From: Axinella damicornis
Lineage: Eukaryota; Porifera; Demospongiae; Axinellida; Axinellidae
Assembly: GCA_963931865.1 (NCBI GenBank)
Contig: OZ007508.1
Span: 14,506,781-14,570,780 of the forward strand
Direction: 5' to 3'
DNA length: 64,000 bases
The stretch's first letter is position 1. Every line of letters begins with the position of its first letter. Of the stretch, positions 20,767 through 34,085 are shown in pieces. The notes beneath the pieces were generated by a model. It was not told the origin of the DNA. It did not search any database and was given only the letters and a program-made list of their open reading frames with translations. Both the position numbers and the translations under genes were made by a program.

Positions 20767-23700
20767 ATGGGTAAAAGCGCTTCAAAGGATCTGAAAACCC
20801 ACGACTCCTCAGCAAGCTACCTGAACGCAGACGAGGAAGTTATCGAAGAGGTACCCACCTTGCACGCGGGACCCATACACAGCCTCTGTGTTGTGGACGA
20901 GGACCACTTTGCCTCAGGCGGAGTGGACAAGGTGAGCAGCCGCTGGGCGTGGGGCGTGCGTGGGAGCGTATCCATGTCTGTTATCAACAGTAGCGCGCAG
21001 CCTTGCAGGTGATGACGAGCTGGAAGTCAAGTAGTAGTAGCTGTGCAGACATTGGAGTGCCTCTATCACACTGGTCTGGGTACTATCACACACCCACACA
21101 ATTTGTCTGGAATTTGCATGTGCAAGTGTAGATGTGGTCTCATCAACCAGCACCTCTTTTCCTGAGGGGGAACAGCAGGAGAACTGTGCGGGTGTAATCA
21201 TCCAAATGAGAAACTGTCCTTGTTCCCCTATAGGATGTCACCCTCTATTGCTGGACATCTCATATCAACCGTGCTCGGTTCAGAGGTCCGACTAAGGATG
21301 TAACAAAGGTAGATAGTGAATGCGCTATACAGTTATGTATGTGCAGCTGTTTGTCAGAATCTGCTTTTCCTTACACTTCTGCAGGTGAGGTACAATTCTA
21401 AGTCATCAATGCTCTATGCTGCGTCAAGAGATCGCGTGGTGTACGGTTGGAGGTGGCCGAAGGAATCACCAAACAGCCTGCATAACAGCTTTACTGCTGA
21501 GGCACTGCAGGAGACTACTAAGAGGTTGGAGCGGCATACGCTGGGGGTCACAGCACTGGCTTGCAGTGAATGTAAGCAGCTGTCAGCAATAATAACTTAC
21601 TGTAATGTTTGAGGGCCATCCACACCGATCCTTAAGTTCCTTCTTTCTACTTTGCATGGTGTGTATGTTCTAACAATCAAAGCTGGAGCAGCCTTAATCT
21701 TAGTTATAGGCAATTGGAGATTGTTGGTGCTAACACTATCAGTTTGGTCACAGATCACAGTTTTTGAATGCAAAGTGAACTGTACAATGCTAAGTCTTTT
21801 TGCATGTTGCTTGGTAACCGAAATAGGTGGAGCTGAAACTGGAATATGGCCGTGGATTGCTGTACTTGTAGGGAAGCAGACAACAAGCTAGGGATGGAGC
21901 AGCAGCCCCTCTAGCCTCGTACCCAGGCTCCGCCCCGCTCGAAGGTTGCACTGCTCTGTCTGTCGACTGCATACAACTATTGTCTTAGGCAGTCTATTAG
22001 AGGCTTCAGCATTCAACTTTGACATTCAATTATCAACTTGACTGCCTGCAACTACCTGATCCTTCCTAGCTTGCTGCCCACCATCACTGAGTGTGATGGT
22101 ATGATAAAGAAGCCATTTTACGGCATGTAGTATGGGCTGTGGAAGGGCTGTGCTCCATATTTTGTGGTAGCTAATCTGGAGCTGCTAGTCTCTGTTGTGC
22201 CATTCCACTCCCAAACTATGCATTAGCCAGAGAAGTCAGGTATGTGTGTTAGTACAAACAATCTACTTATGAGCAATGTTTTTTTGGTCTGAAACCATGA
22301 AGATCAGCATTGTACACTAGTTGGGCCACCAGCAATTGAATTGTATGTAGGCCACAAGGGTAGTAAACTATGATCCTAATTTGGTATAGCTGTCCTACTA
22401 CATGTTACCATGGCAATGACGATCAACCTCCTTAATGGTCAGAAGGTGCAGTGGATCAGCTGTACTGATGACCATTACAATGCCATCTATGAATACAGCC
22501 ATGAGTATGTGTGGATGGGTGTTCCAGGGTCCCTGTGGCCTGGTGGGCTGGAATCTGGGCCCAGAGAGCCAAAAACCAGACTCTTAGGCCAGACTATTTC
22601 AGTTCTCGATCCTCTAGGTGCACTGATGCACTCAGTACAGTAAGATTGCTTTGGCTGTGCAGTGTGAGTATGTGAGTATAGAATTCCTGATGGGTACTCT
22701 AATCTGACACAATCATTGTTTGCATTCTCTGAAAGTTTAAGTAATGGCTTCTACCATACCCTCCCACATGCAGCCCACCCTCACCTACTCTGCTCTGGGT
22801 CGAGAGACAACTCAATCTGTCTCTGGGACGTGGACAATGGGACTTCCATCTCCTCCATGCACATACCTCGCAACTTGGTACTTGCGTACAATGGTAGTCC
22901 ACTTTCTCGTGTTCTGTAAACCCTAGAAAAATGTCCTCCCTTCTTGGTTAGCAAGGCATTACTATTCTCAATGCTATTCTCAGTGGATGTGATACTATTC
23001 TCAATGAACAGGATATTCTTGGATACTATTCTCGGATACTATTCTCGGATATCCTTGGATACTATTCTATGACATTCTTGCGATTTGAACTTTGACCCAG
23101 CACCACTGTATAGTGGTGGTTCTAGCTAGATAACTGGTCTCAGAGTATACTGTTCACTGCGTTGGGATATGTATATGCAAAGTATACTGTTGGTACATGT
23201 ATATGCAGAGTATACTGTTCAATGAGTTCGTATATGCAGAGTATACTGTTCAATGAGTTGGTATATGCAGAGTATACTGTTCACTGAGTTAGTATACGCA
23301 GAGTATACCGTTCACTAAGTTAGTATATGCAGAGTATACTGAGTCAGAGTATATGTTCAGTGTGAGACTCACTGCTGAACACTCTTAGGATCATGTGATC
23401 TTGTAATCAGAAAGGTCTGCAACTCTGCATCAATGCTCCTGTTACCATGCATAGTTACTTTTGAAAGTGAGGAATGTCATAGTGTAGGACATGCACAAAA
23501 GTAGCCTCGTACCCAGGCCTTCAAATCGCGGGGGGAAGGCCTGGTATACACTGTTTGCGCATGCGTTTAATTTAAATGTGAATATTACGTCAATTTTAAT
23601 TGTGACGTTTGCGAATGGGTTGGGCTTAACCGATGACGTTTGCGTGATCAAAGGGCTCACAACAAGCACACCACAGCTCTTTCCACTGTCTACAAGTCCC

Positions 23701-24197
23701 TTCTTGTAGCTAGTCCATGAGGAAAGGGAGCGCTTGGTAGCACAGGCTCTTGCCATAGCCAGTAGGTAGCTAGCCACACGAACACGTCGCTGCCTTCGTA
23801 TACAGCTCTCATGGAGGAGCGCTGCTCTTCTTTCACAGTCATCCGTGTCATTTTCAGCCTTCGCAAAGCATAGGAAAGAGCCTCAGAGAAACTACTACCA
23901 CCGGAACTTTTGCATGCCATGATTGCTACTCGTCGTTCGTTGCGGTTCTTCTAGGAATGTAAACGTAGATGTCATTCAACGTCATCGTTTCACGGAAGAA
24001 TACCGAGATATCCTATTTTCCAAGATTTTGGGGGAAATTAAGCGCATGCGCAAACAGTGTATACCAGGCCTTCACCCCACGATTTGAAGGCCTGGGTACG
24101 AGGCTAGCACAAAAGATGCATGGGAGCTCATTGAATGTATAGTACCACTAATGAACAGTATACTCTGCATGTAATATATCGCTGCTGCTGCAGACAC

Positions 24198-24232
<35 letters not shown>

Positions 24233-27200
24233 GGATCCGAGGCTCAAGACTGGATTTCGAACAAGTCGTACCTTCTCCATGCAGGTCACTGGTCTGGAGT
24301 GGGTTGAGCCGGAGATGGCTGTGCTCCAATCCAGTGAAGACAAGACCCTGAGACTTTGGGACCTCAGAAGTTGCAGTGTAGTACAGCATTTCAGAGCAAG
24401 ACAATACGTTCAGGTATTGTAATTTCACTCTGAGACAGTGTAAGCTTTGGAGAGATATAGAGAGCGGTCAACAGCAGGGTTTAACCCCATACAGCTGTAT
24501 TGACTGCATTATTTAAGGTAGGAAACACGGCATCGGCGAAATCGCGCAATTTTGCTCATGAATAATTAATGAGATGACGTCACTTGCATACGGTTATTTA
24601 GAGTTATTCATCTGTTTACGTTTTCCCATGGTGGCAACCGGAATAAACAAGGGGGGCTTCTCTCTTTGATGCGGCTAGCGGCCCTTCCAAGTTTCAAATC
24701 GGCACTCTGATGTGGCCGTGCGGTACTTTGAAGATTTGTTTGAACACTCTTTTTTTTTTTTTTTTTTTTTTTTAAGTAAAGAGCTATTCTGGCTTATTGA
24801 ATGTAGCGATGGGCTATCTGAGTGTGAATAGCTAGGTGGAGTGAGCAGGAATGTTTGTGGGTCTGCTGAAGTGGCCGAAGAACAGCCTGGAAAGTGAACA
24901 GCCTCCGACAGCTCCCTGGCCAAGGTACTCTAGAGAGTTGACCTTTCGGCATTACAGGCCCCGCCCATTTTCGTGTTAGGGCGAATTTGGCTGGTTTGGT
25001 AGCTGGACTGGGCTGGTGAGAGGGAGTAGATGTGTGGCCAAAACTCTGTAACCGAGAGGTGAACGTGGAAAAGCATCCCTAGTTTTGCAGGGGGTAGGTT
25101 GACCTTTTGGAAACTGGCCTTGGCTTGAGTCGGTTTTAGTTGGTGTGCGTGGAATTTTTTTTGAAAGCCTAGGGTAGCCAAACCTCTGTTTTTGAGGGTG
25201 GCAGTGAGTTTTGGGCTGTAGCCTGCAAGTGAGGAGAGCAGGTGGTAAATCCATCCGTAGTTTTTGGGCCTGTTTTGTGTGTGTATTGATGATGGGGTCA
25301 GAGTGTGGGTGGGGCCTTGGAGAGGGTCCAAATTTTCAGTTTCGTAGAGGGCCTTAAAATTGAGTTTTAGGGCATTTTCGAGCAGAGGGAGCAGTTTGAT
25401 GCAAAGTATTGCTGAAACTTGTGTACGCTTTGATGCTGCCCATTTATCCATCAACTTGGTTTCGGAGATCGCGGTACCCATGTTTACTACCTTAAGAGAT
25501 CTAGCTGGCCGGGGTTTGAGGTAGCTGGCCAGGGGCTGAGGCAGCTGGTTGGGGTTTGGGCCTGTGGTTCTGAGTTTGTATCCCACATGTTGTGGGGACA
25601 TCTCCAAAGCTTACATGCAGTTCATTCCTGCCTACATAGAAACTTATTGAGTGTGTTGATTGTCAGTCTCATTCCTGGGCCACTGTGGGAGAGTGTCCTG
25701 GGAATGAGACATTTCATGGTTTTGACCTTTCCTATAACGATCAATCTATCCACAGTTGTGCTGTGCAGTGTCAGCGGACGGTAACTATTTCCTTGGGGGA
25801 AGCAGCGGATCAGGGAGCATTGGATCAGAACTAAGTGTACGCTGGCTTGCCCAATGAGCAGGCAATCACATGCATGTATGCCGTCTATTGCCTAGAGCAA
25901 AGTCGTCTCTCTCTCAACATCAAGGTTTGAGTATTGGAAAACTAACCCAACCCGCTGTACTGCTTTGGTAGCTCAGTTGGTACAGCATTGGCCTTGAAAT
26001 CTGATGGTTGTTGGGTTCACATCCTATTTGGGGCAGCCAAGGTCTGGCTCAAGAACGCATGACGACATCATCATCATTGCAGCGCCACAATGACGATGAT
26101 GTCATCATGTGATCGTGTCTGGCTAGAATAACCTGCCTGATTCATACTCATTTGCATTTAGGCCACCGTAATCTCAAGGTTTGGGCTATGTGTAGGGAAT
26201 GATGAACTGGATTACTGGGATTACTGCAGAGTACATTTACGCTATTATTCTGAGTCAGGCAGAAGCAAAGAGGTCATCAGAAACATGTGGACTGTTTTAT
26301 CAGAGCCATCTATAGCTAGGGAGAGCCCGGCTCCATTGAGTGATCTCTTGTCCATATCTGGGCTACCTTTCAGGAGTTAGCCTAAAAGGAGGAATGGGAA
26401 ATGAGGAAATGGAGAAATGAGGGGAAGCGCTAGGCAAAGCAATGGGTGCAATGATAGCTATGGATCACTGAAATACAGTCAAACATGGCAGGATGATACA
26501 CACCCAGCTTATGTCACTTGGAGGCCTGGGAACGGGGCTAGATGATATACACGATACACAAAATGGCATCAATAATTCAGAGGAGATAATCACGTTGATA
26601 ATAATTATAGTGTTGTTCCCAGGCCTACCCCATTTTCTGTTCTTCGGTTTGCGTTGACAATGATTATTATTTGTTGTCAATGCAACAGAAGAGCAGAAAA
26701 CGGGGTAGGCATGGAAACGAGGCTATTGATAATTCATAGGATGTAGTTCACCATACTAATATACAGGAGTAAGGTATGGCTGAGAGCTCTAGCCGTGAGG
26801 TGACTGTCATAGACTAGTGGGTCGAGTGCGATGGTCGGTTTCTAACTTGATAACCAGGATTCAGTTCCTTGGGAAAGAGAGCAACTCACGCTACCATTTG
26901 CACATTATTATACCTGCAGATATATCCTTCAAGGGAACAGATTGCACACCCCGAACTTGTGTGAAATTTCCCCTTCAGTTTTTTCTCCCTCTGTGGTACA
27001 GTGCTTCAAAGAGGTGCTGTATGGTTCAACCACCCCGAACCTCCCCCACAGGCCTCTCTTTCTATTTGTTTAGTCGTTCCGGATGATGTCAAAGCTAACC
27101 AGCTTTCCCGCTTTCAAAAGGCATGAAAGGTCTATCTTGTTACTTGTTTCCAAGTCTGTAGTCTCACACCCTTCCTTGCCTTGCCACGAGTGCTTGAGAG

Positions 27201-30200
27201 GTGGAGCTCCGGAGATGCCAGCCATTTGTCAGGATCTAGAGCATATTTGCACACTGACTACTGCACACGTGCTCCTTCATTTCTTTGTTTCTCCATTTCC
27301 TCATTTCTCCAGTTCCTCATTTCCTCATTTCCCATTTCCGTTCCTCCTTTAGGCCAACCCACCTTTCAGGTACTCTAGACCGTTCCACAACAGTCACTAA
27401 TGATTTCTTAAAATGGGGCGTGGCGGACCTGGCAGTTGACGTCCACTCAACCAGAGTCACTAGTCACAGTTGATGCCATTTCCTGGAATAGAATATATAC
27501 AACGGAAGATGTAATTTAGCGGAAGGAATTCATTTCTAGGAATTTTTATGAATGTACTTCTATGAAAGTGAATTTTCAGATTATTTTTTTGGCATCCGTT
27601 CTAATATGGTATTGTTTTCTCTTACCAGTGTGTGTACAGAGGTCACACAGAGGACGTACAGGACTGCCGCCTCTTCTCTAAAATAAACACTGCAAACCTT
27701 CAGTAAACTACAGTAATCCCCAATAATCTCTACCAATATCCAGTTGTAAGACCAATTGAAAATGCTTACCTCCGAGAGCCTACATCTACTCCCAGAAAAG
27801 ACAAAGAAGCATTACTGTTTCTTTTCTTATCTGTTTGCGTAGCTATGGGATCGAAGGGTGGAGAAGAAGCCATTGAGAGTCTGCAGAGGTCACACGGAGG
27901 GTGTGCAGGACTGCCTCTTCTTTCATAATAAAGACTGCAATCTGTAAGGAACAGCTGGTTGAACCACCTGCAAGCAGTTACTCATCTACTTTCATTTGCA
28001 CTGTAGACTTGCTTCTGGGAGCAGTGATTCAACCGTTCGACTGTGGGACAGAGACAGTGGAAGTGAGTGGAGTTGCTGTCAGTTACAGTAGAACCTCAAA
28101 ATAAAGGACCCTGTCGGTGGCTCCAGCTTTGCCCTTTATTGGGAGGTGCCCCTTACACGGAAGTTGATTGGCAGTATGTGACATCACATAGCTACATGTG
28201 TATAACAGCAAGCTGACCACCTATACAAGTGCCTGGGAAACTGCCGTAGTCACATGCTATTAAGGTTACGGGATACCGTGTGCTCATTAAATATACATAA
28301 TGTACAAGTTACCTTTGTCCCTCCGTGCAGGAACTAGCTAGAGACACGCAACAAAAACGAGGTATAACAGCAATACGAGTACCTTCTAGCTGGTATGATC
28401 TTAGCGCCTGAGTACAACATGCCAACACGGGCAGTGGCATCAAAGTTCAAGGTCGAGTTGGCGATTTTTGGCGTCAGATTTTGCAATCAGAAAGGGCTAA
28501 CAGGCCAGCTTGGCAGCACCCATGGGAAGTTTTCAACTGACTGGAGGGCGGCTCGGAGCGACTTCGCTTCGCTGCCGTTGGAAAAACGAGTGATGGTCGT
28601 TCATACCACAAAGCCATCCGCTTTTGGCAGATCAGGCAAGTAGAACGCACAGTATCTCACGAACAGGATGTTTATCTCGGTAAAACTTTTCGAGCCGCCC
28701 TGCCCCTTTCTTCGTAGAATTGAAATCCAGTCTGATATACGGTTAGATGTAAGTTCAGCGATAAAAAACTGACGCCAAAGTCGCGCACACATTTCACTGT
28801 TGACTGTAAACCGCAAGCGCGCGCCGCGCATGCGCAATTGCAAACTGTAACCCGTAACCTTAAGCACAGCTCACTTTATAAGCACAAATTTGCTGTTAGG
28901 TTCAGGTTTGACTCTCACTGAAGTCTTCCCAAAACTCAGCCATTTTTGAATTCAAAGTGCACTTCCTATTCGAGGAATGTCATTCGAAATTAAGCGCACC
29001 TTGCTCCTAGGTGCATATTTTCTTCCTGTGGAGATATAGACGCATGCGCCTAATGACGAGCAACTATGGTATAACAGCTCTCTCTGCCTCTCCCCTCACA
29101 CTCCCGTCAGGGGGCATCTCTAAATCACTGCGCTGGAATATGTGCTGGAACGGCGGAATGGAAAATGGAATAGACTATGGAAATTTACATACAGCAGAAG
29201 GCACCATTTCACACTGTGTTTCTAGCTTCTTTCATCTCTTTCCACTCAGAAATGTCTATTGCAGTTAAGGGTGCTAGCTACATAGTCCAAATTATGCATG
29301 TGACCTTTGACCCCTAACACTTCGAAGAGGATGCAGAATGTAGGTCAATACGTATACGAAGCAGAACTGGCTGTGAGTAGGTTAGTAGATAATTGTAGCC
29401 ACACAGCAGAGTTGGGTAATGCCATGGAAAATTGTTTCTGGACGTTTTTATAGTCCATTCCATTTTCCATTCCACTGTTCCAGTGCATTTTCCAGTCCAG
29501 CGATTAGAGATGCCCCCGTCAAGTACCACTGGTTATCTAGCCATCAATATATTAAGATTTTAATGTGCGTGTGTGTGTGTGTCCGTGTGTGACGGAAGTG
29601 GGATGTTCGTGGGGCGGGATTAGACTATAGTGACGCGCGACCTTCGTACTTCAATTTACTGAACCTCGCGAACTCCGCGGAGAACGTTCGAGAACATTAG
29701 GCATGGGCTGGAATCTTCCAGAACAGGTGAGGCTACAAGCGTTAAGCGGATGCAATCGGGGAGCAGCAGTCGAAGCGGACGCAATCGGGGAGCAGCAGCC
29801 GAAGCGCACGCAATCGGGGAGCTGCAGGTGTGAAGCCGGAGCAGCAGTTGAACTTGCAATCGAGGAGCAACAGCCAAAGCGGACGCAATCGGCGAGCAGT
29901 TGAAACGGACGCAATCGGGGAGTAGCAGCTGAAGCAGACACAAGTGGCGAGCAGCAGCTGAAGCGGACGCAAACGGGGAACAGCAGTTGAAGCGGATCAA
30001 TGCAATCGGCGAGCAGCAGCTGAAGCGGACGCCCTGACGGAGGGCTGTCCGGCGCCGAATTACACACGTAGGCGAACAAGGGGGAAGTAGCTGAGCGAGC
30101 GAAGCGAGCTCAGCTACTTGTAATATATTATTATAACAACACCGTGATTCTTTAATACAATGGAGATGCTCACACGTGCCAACGGTGCGGTGCGTACCAG

Positions 30201-31654
30201 GCTGTTTTTTCTCTGCCCCTGCACAAGAGCCTGGTTGGTACCATATTGTTCTTGCATTCTTCAGTGTCAGTAATATTGTCTGTTTGCAGATGAGCTACAC
30301 ATGGAATATGTGCCTGGAGCTGGCCCCATCACATCAGTGGTATCTCCTTCACAAGGACTGTGAGTTACACTGTTTGATCCACGGATTGACTTTGCTAATT
30401 TCTACACTAGTTGTAGGGCATGTGAACACCGCTCCTACCATATATCCTCTAAAATTCGGCATCCAAATTTTTTTGGTTCCCCTTCACGCATAAGGGACAA
30501 ATTGCCTAATAATGGGATTCCCAAATATTAAATCTCCACATTTTTGGCAGCTTGTCGTCAACGCATCCTGTCCGAAGGAGATGGCTTTAATGTCGTGTGC
30601 GATGAGTTCATACTGCTTAAAGCCCCAAGCGGTACAGATTTCTTTCCAAGCTGTTGCCAATGCACAGGAGTCATGCAACCGATTGCGATCAACGTGCCAC
30701 ATTATTGATCAGCTCGTCCAAAGCAGTTGGGAGGCCAACAAAACCATGCACCGAACCTCACTCACAAACCTCTGAGTCTTGCCCTGACCCTGAGAGTCAA
30801 CATGCAGATGAACAGAGTACGACAAGGCGTAGGGATGAGTATCGATTGTCACCAGCTGGCTGTAGCCTGCAGCACAGTTTGAGGTCAGTTGCTTCTTATG
30901 ACAAAATTTTGACACAGCTGCTAGTCAAAAGTATAATCTGTATCAAGAGGAATGACATTTACAGCTACGTAGCAGACCTACCGGTAGCTGCTCACTCAGT
31001 CTTGAGACTTGACAATGACAGACCACGGGTAACATATTTGGCACTTTGCATTTTGGGACAAATTTTGCAATTTACTTCTAACTATTATTTCGGCAAGGCT
31101 TAATAAAAACCTGCTGAATTTTTAGAAGATATACTGTAATGCCTATCGTCAAATTTGGCCAGATTTGTCGGTAGGATCTGAGCTGGTGAAAGTGCGACTT
31201 CTGACTGAGCTATATAGCTAGCTAGCTAGCTACAAATTCACCGATCGCGACTCGCGGCTGCATGGTTGCTCACTGTGTTGAAGTCACTGACTTGTAGACC
31301 TCTGCTCTTCAATGGCTACAGTCATGGGAGCTACTGCATAGCGAAAGAAGACAGCGAGAGTGCTTTCACTGTCTGCTTGTGCCGCATGTAGCTATACAAG
31401 ATCATCATGTACTGTCCATACAGTTCTTGTGCTGCAATTCTACAGCCTGAGGTTGAGTTACATTTGAATGAATGCTGCATATGCATGCACTCGCTCAGGC
31501 TCGCCCCACAATGTTGTACATTCTGCTAGTTAGATCGTTATGTCTTCTCTCCTTCAGAGTTGCCTGCAGTTCCTTCAAAGCAGGAGTGGTCATATGGACA
31601 GTGCTGTCACTGGAGAAGGATATGTACAGATTAACTCTTAGAGCAAAATATTAA
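20767..31654 (+). CDS. WDR31: WD-repeat protein 31 (WDR31)
   Basis: Ten exons: 20767-20931, 21234-21308, 21385-21571, 22774-22877, 24285-24413, 25756-25836, 27843-27943, 28007-28062, 30290-30359 and 31558-31654. All are GT..AG and phase-consistent, encoding 354 residues against 367 in the human protein. It starts MGKSASK; Gly2 suggests N-myristoylation, as the human MGK start does. WD40 blades show SGGVDK, AASRDRVVYGW, CSGSRDNSICLWD, SSEDKTLRLWDLR, ELSLWDRR and ASGSSDSTVRLWD. The exon order matches WDR31 throughout, including GAGPITSVVSP and CSSFKAG near the C terminus. WDR31 is a small WD40 protein linked to cilia biology in animals (family knowledge). It is head-to-head with caspase B. Introns 4 to 9 are expanded by transposons and tandem repeats. 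Confidence 0.92.
22965..23355. repeat. Two minisatellites in WDR31 intron 4
   Basis: 22965-23075 has irregular GGATACTATTCTC repeats. 23150-23355 has about six units of about 31 bp containing TATATGCAGAGTATACTGTTC. Confidence 0.75.
23502..24106. mobile_element. MULE-like element, 605 bp, perfect 9-bp duplication
   Basis: The ends TAGCCTCGTACCCAGGCCTT and its reverse complement extend as terminal inverted repeats of about 65 bp, including AGTGTATACC and GCGCATGCG blocks. It is flanked exactly by GCACAAAAG at 23493-23501 and 24107-24115. No transposase frame is present. Lies in WDR31 intron 4. Confidence 0.85.
24202..24231. repeat. (GT)n microsatellite
   Basis: Fourteen to fifteen GT units, about 50 bp upstream of WDR31 exon 5. 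Confidence 0.9.
24750..25601 (-). other. Intronic open frame followed by poly(A), possible retrocopy
   Basis: On the minus strand an ATG at 25601 opens a frame of about 223 codons that stops at 24930. About 155 bp beyond the stop is a run of about 22 A (minus sense, 24751-24772). The protein is basic and Leu/Ser/Pro-rich, and I recognise no family. An ORF plus poly(A) lying antisense in WDR31 intron 5 suggests a retroposed transcript or part of a retroelement. A chance frame in GT-rich DNA is also possible. Confidence 0.35.
25967..26040 (+). repeat. tRNA-like sequence (SINE head or tRNA pseudogene)
   Basis: Contains a box A-like TAGCTCAGTTGG and box B-like GGTTCACATCC at tRNA spacing. A 6-bp anticodon stem CATTGG/CTGATG encloses a loop with TGA at the anticodon position. 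The acceptor stem is mostly G-T wobbles and the D stem is broken, so it is not a functional tRNA. It is followed at 26050-26120 by a small palindrome of the CAAGAGC..GACATC family. Confidence 0.5.
26612..26725. mobile_element. MULE-like foldback in WDR31 intron 6
   Basis: GTTGTTCCCAGGCCTACCCC to GGGGTAGGCATGGAAACGAGGCTA, forming a hairpin of about 45 bp per arm around a short AT-rich centre. A clear target duplication was not seen. Confidence 0.55.
27629..27700 (+). pseudogene. Partial duplicate of WDR31 exon 7
   Basis: After a good acceptor (CTTACCAG), the sequence reads VYRGHTEDVQDCRLFSKIN. It repeats the second half of real exon 7 about 250 bp downstream (VCRGHTEGVQDCLFFHNKD). It lacks the LWDRR start and the donor, so it cannot replace exon 7. 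Confidence 0.65.
28087..28160. mobile_element. Possible single end of a pogo/Tc1-like element
   Basis: TACAGTAGAACCTCAAAATA resembles the CAGTAGAACCTC end of pogo/Tigger-class elements, next to TA. No matching inverted end was identified nearby. Confidence 0.35.
29106..29520. mobile_element. Foldback element with about 75-bp inverted repeats
   Basis: The left end GTCAGGGGGCATCTCTAA and right end TTAGAGATGCCCCCGTC are inverted, and similarity continues inward through GGAATGGAAAATGGAAT. The terminal CAGGGGGC is hAT-like, but no target duplication is clear. In WDR31 intron 8. Confidence 0.6.
29735..30040. repeat. Minisatellite, unit about 27-30 bp
   Basis: About ten units of GAAGCGGACGCAATCGGGGA followed by GCAGCAGCT variants. 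The long minus-strand frames here are only translations of the repeat. In WDR31 intron 8. Confidence 0.8.
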
Positions 31655-31854
31655 TGTGTTGTATATTATAGTTATGCTTGTTTGGACCCGTATATGGATC
31701 ATTATCTGACACGCAATGCGCATGTGGTGAATACTTGTACAGTGTAGTTAATTAAGCGTATACGCTCACAACCGTCGACCCCCCACGTATTAGAGTATAT
31801 ACTGCGGCGGCACCGGTACCGAAAGCAGAGAATTCGGGACAGCAGAAGTTCAAC

Positions 31855-32105
31855 ATGTCTGGGGTATCATTCCTCGATGTGCTTTTCGCAGAAGCGATTG
31901 CCGCAGGACTTGCTCGTCAGGTGGTCGTGATGCAAGCCCGACAGCCACTACCCGATAACTTTTCAAGTTGAGCTACCGAAAGATCCGCGCGCATGGAAAT
32001 TGATACACGCTAAGAATAAGTCAGAAAACATGGTGTGTGCAATCGAGATCACGAACAACGGCCATGAGAACTGCCGGTGCATGCAGCCCATCTTGAACTT
32101 CATGA
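31855..32105 (+). pseudogene. Broken copy of the thioredoxin-like gene first exon
   Basis: ATG at 31855 begins a sequence parallel to 36135-36380, with the same SFLD, AIA.GLAR and NMVCAIEITNN stretches. A small insertion/deletion near 31965 shifts the frame into a stop, where the intact gene reads DNFFELPK. Similarity ends near the position equivalent to residue 79. Duplication followed by decay is the simplest account. Confidence 0.75.
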
Positions 32106-34085
32106 TCAGAAAGAGCCTCTCTATATATATGCAAAGGAAAAAACTCCTGAACTTTGTGGCACTGTAATTCTACTTCAACTTTTATGCGTATGATAATGTT
32201 GTACAAGCACCTAACCAGCTAACCTAAACCAGGAGCCCATAACGGGAAGGAGCGTCCAACTCGCGTAACCATCATGCTCGGAGTAGCAGCACCCACACTC
32301 CTTATACGGATGCGTTCTGCTAATCCAAGAAAAATGGAACCCTAACAAGTACGGTAGTTTGACGCTCCTTCGCGGCGCTCATAAGCTCCTGCCTAAACCC
32401 TTCATTAAATTAAAGCTCCCTTAGAGTACAGTAGTGTTAGTTTGAAGTAGCTATAGCTAGCTATAGTGCATGGAGTGCTAACTCCCTGGAAATATTTCCA
32501 CATGCTAGTCTGGGTGGACAATGGCCAACCATGGCAACCATGGCAACCGGACCGATCATGCCCACCAGACAGGATTGCTGCATGGATGACGATCAGGTAC
32601 ATGCATGTGACCTAACCCTCACATGCATGTGACCTAAGGCGAATGTCAGCACTACAGTTGTTGTTACTAGTCTGCTATATACTTCCACATACTTGGTGCA
32701 TATCATTGTGCCCCCCCCCCCCCCCCTGTACCGTATAATATGTATAGTGTCTTCCCACAATGCTTCCCACACAACTACAAGTGTAAAAACATAAAAAATG
32801 TATGATGCATATGTAGGGATAGCAGAACAGCAAAAAAGTAACAAAACAAGCAGGGATGATGCCATAAAACAGCTCAGTATACAACCCCATCTTACCGGTA
32901 CATATCTTTCCACATAACACATGACGATTGTATAATGAGAAAAGTATGAGAAAAGTATGTAGGGTGTTGTGTGTTGAACTGGTTTATGTCATCATCCCTG
33001 CTTGTTTTCGCTGTTCTGCTATGCCTACATCTCCATACATTTTTTCCACTTGTTTACCTCATTTTTGTAGCAGCATACTTGATAGCATCAGGAGCGCATG
33101 AGCCGCCGATAGCATTCACTCTGCACACAGTACACAATTTTGAGTTCAAAGTTCAAAGTTGCTCTACGCATGCGCACATACGAAGAAAATGGCGTCGCAC
33201 ATGAAGCCATAGTTATTGAGTGGGCGGTTTCAAGGCCTCGTGAGACTTCGAAGTTGCCGGTCAGCGATGGGGTCGTGCACTGCTCAGTGTAAAATGCTGC
33301 TGTTTTGTGCAAACACGTCGTGAGGGAGTCAGCCAAATTTGAACTAGCCAGTCTAAGAAGAAGAAGAAGAAAACCGATTTTGGCGGTTTGGCGACTTTTT
33401 GGTGCGGTAAGCTTACTTTCGCGACGGTTATTCACGACACTGGGAGTCTTCTTGGCCAGGAAAACACTGGAAGATGAATTATACATCCGTCACACTTTAA
33501 TTGCGCGGGGCAGGGGGCGGTTGCATCGCTGCAGTTTCGATAGCCACGTGCATGTGTACTGCGCGTGCGAAATGCAGAGTTGAGCCATAGATAATAGAAC
33601 GATGGTTGAGCGATCTAATATATACAGGGAAAAGGGACACTGCCTCAGAAGAGAGTAAGGCAAAGGAGAGAGAGTCTGACAGATTGACGAAGAAGCGATG
33701 TATACAAGGAGAGTTTAGCGGAGACAAGTAAGACAAACGTTTAGTCTAGGCCATGGTACGTACATATAGAGTGTTGACAGTGTCGAAGGGTGTAGAACCT
33801 CGCTAACGTCTTCCTGGCAACGCTTAGCCATCTTCAACCTTCGCACAACTTCTAAACTTCGCACGCCTTCGCACCTTCGTTTTTCCAAGGATAATTAAAA
33901 CGGAACGTGGATTGGAAACGGCAATACAAATGATGTCTGCAGTAACAACACAAGCATCGGTAGCAAGTTGTTTCATCTCTCTGGGTGCTTCCTTGGTCAA
34001 GATAACCTAACAAAGTTTTTTTCTTCCACAGGAAACCACGCCTACTATTACAGACGTGCGCGAGGCACTGACACATAATACAACT

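Noticed and set aside
25967..26040. Functional tRNA-Ser(TGA)
   Set aside because: Weak acceptor and D stems and no long variable arm expected of a serine tRNA; treated as a tRNA-derived repeat.
29651..30079. 142-codon Cys/Ser/Leu-rich minus-strand frame
   Set aside because: It repeats with the period of the 27-30 bp minisatellite and has no other support.
33088..33583. Overlapping 132- and 92-codon frames on opposite strands
   Set aside because: No homology pattern and each explains the other as a shadow; no supporting splice or start signals.
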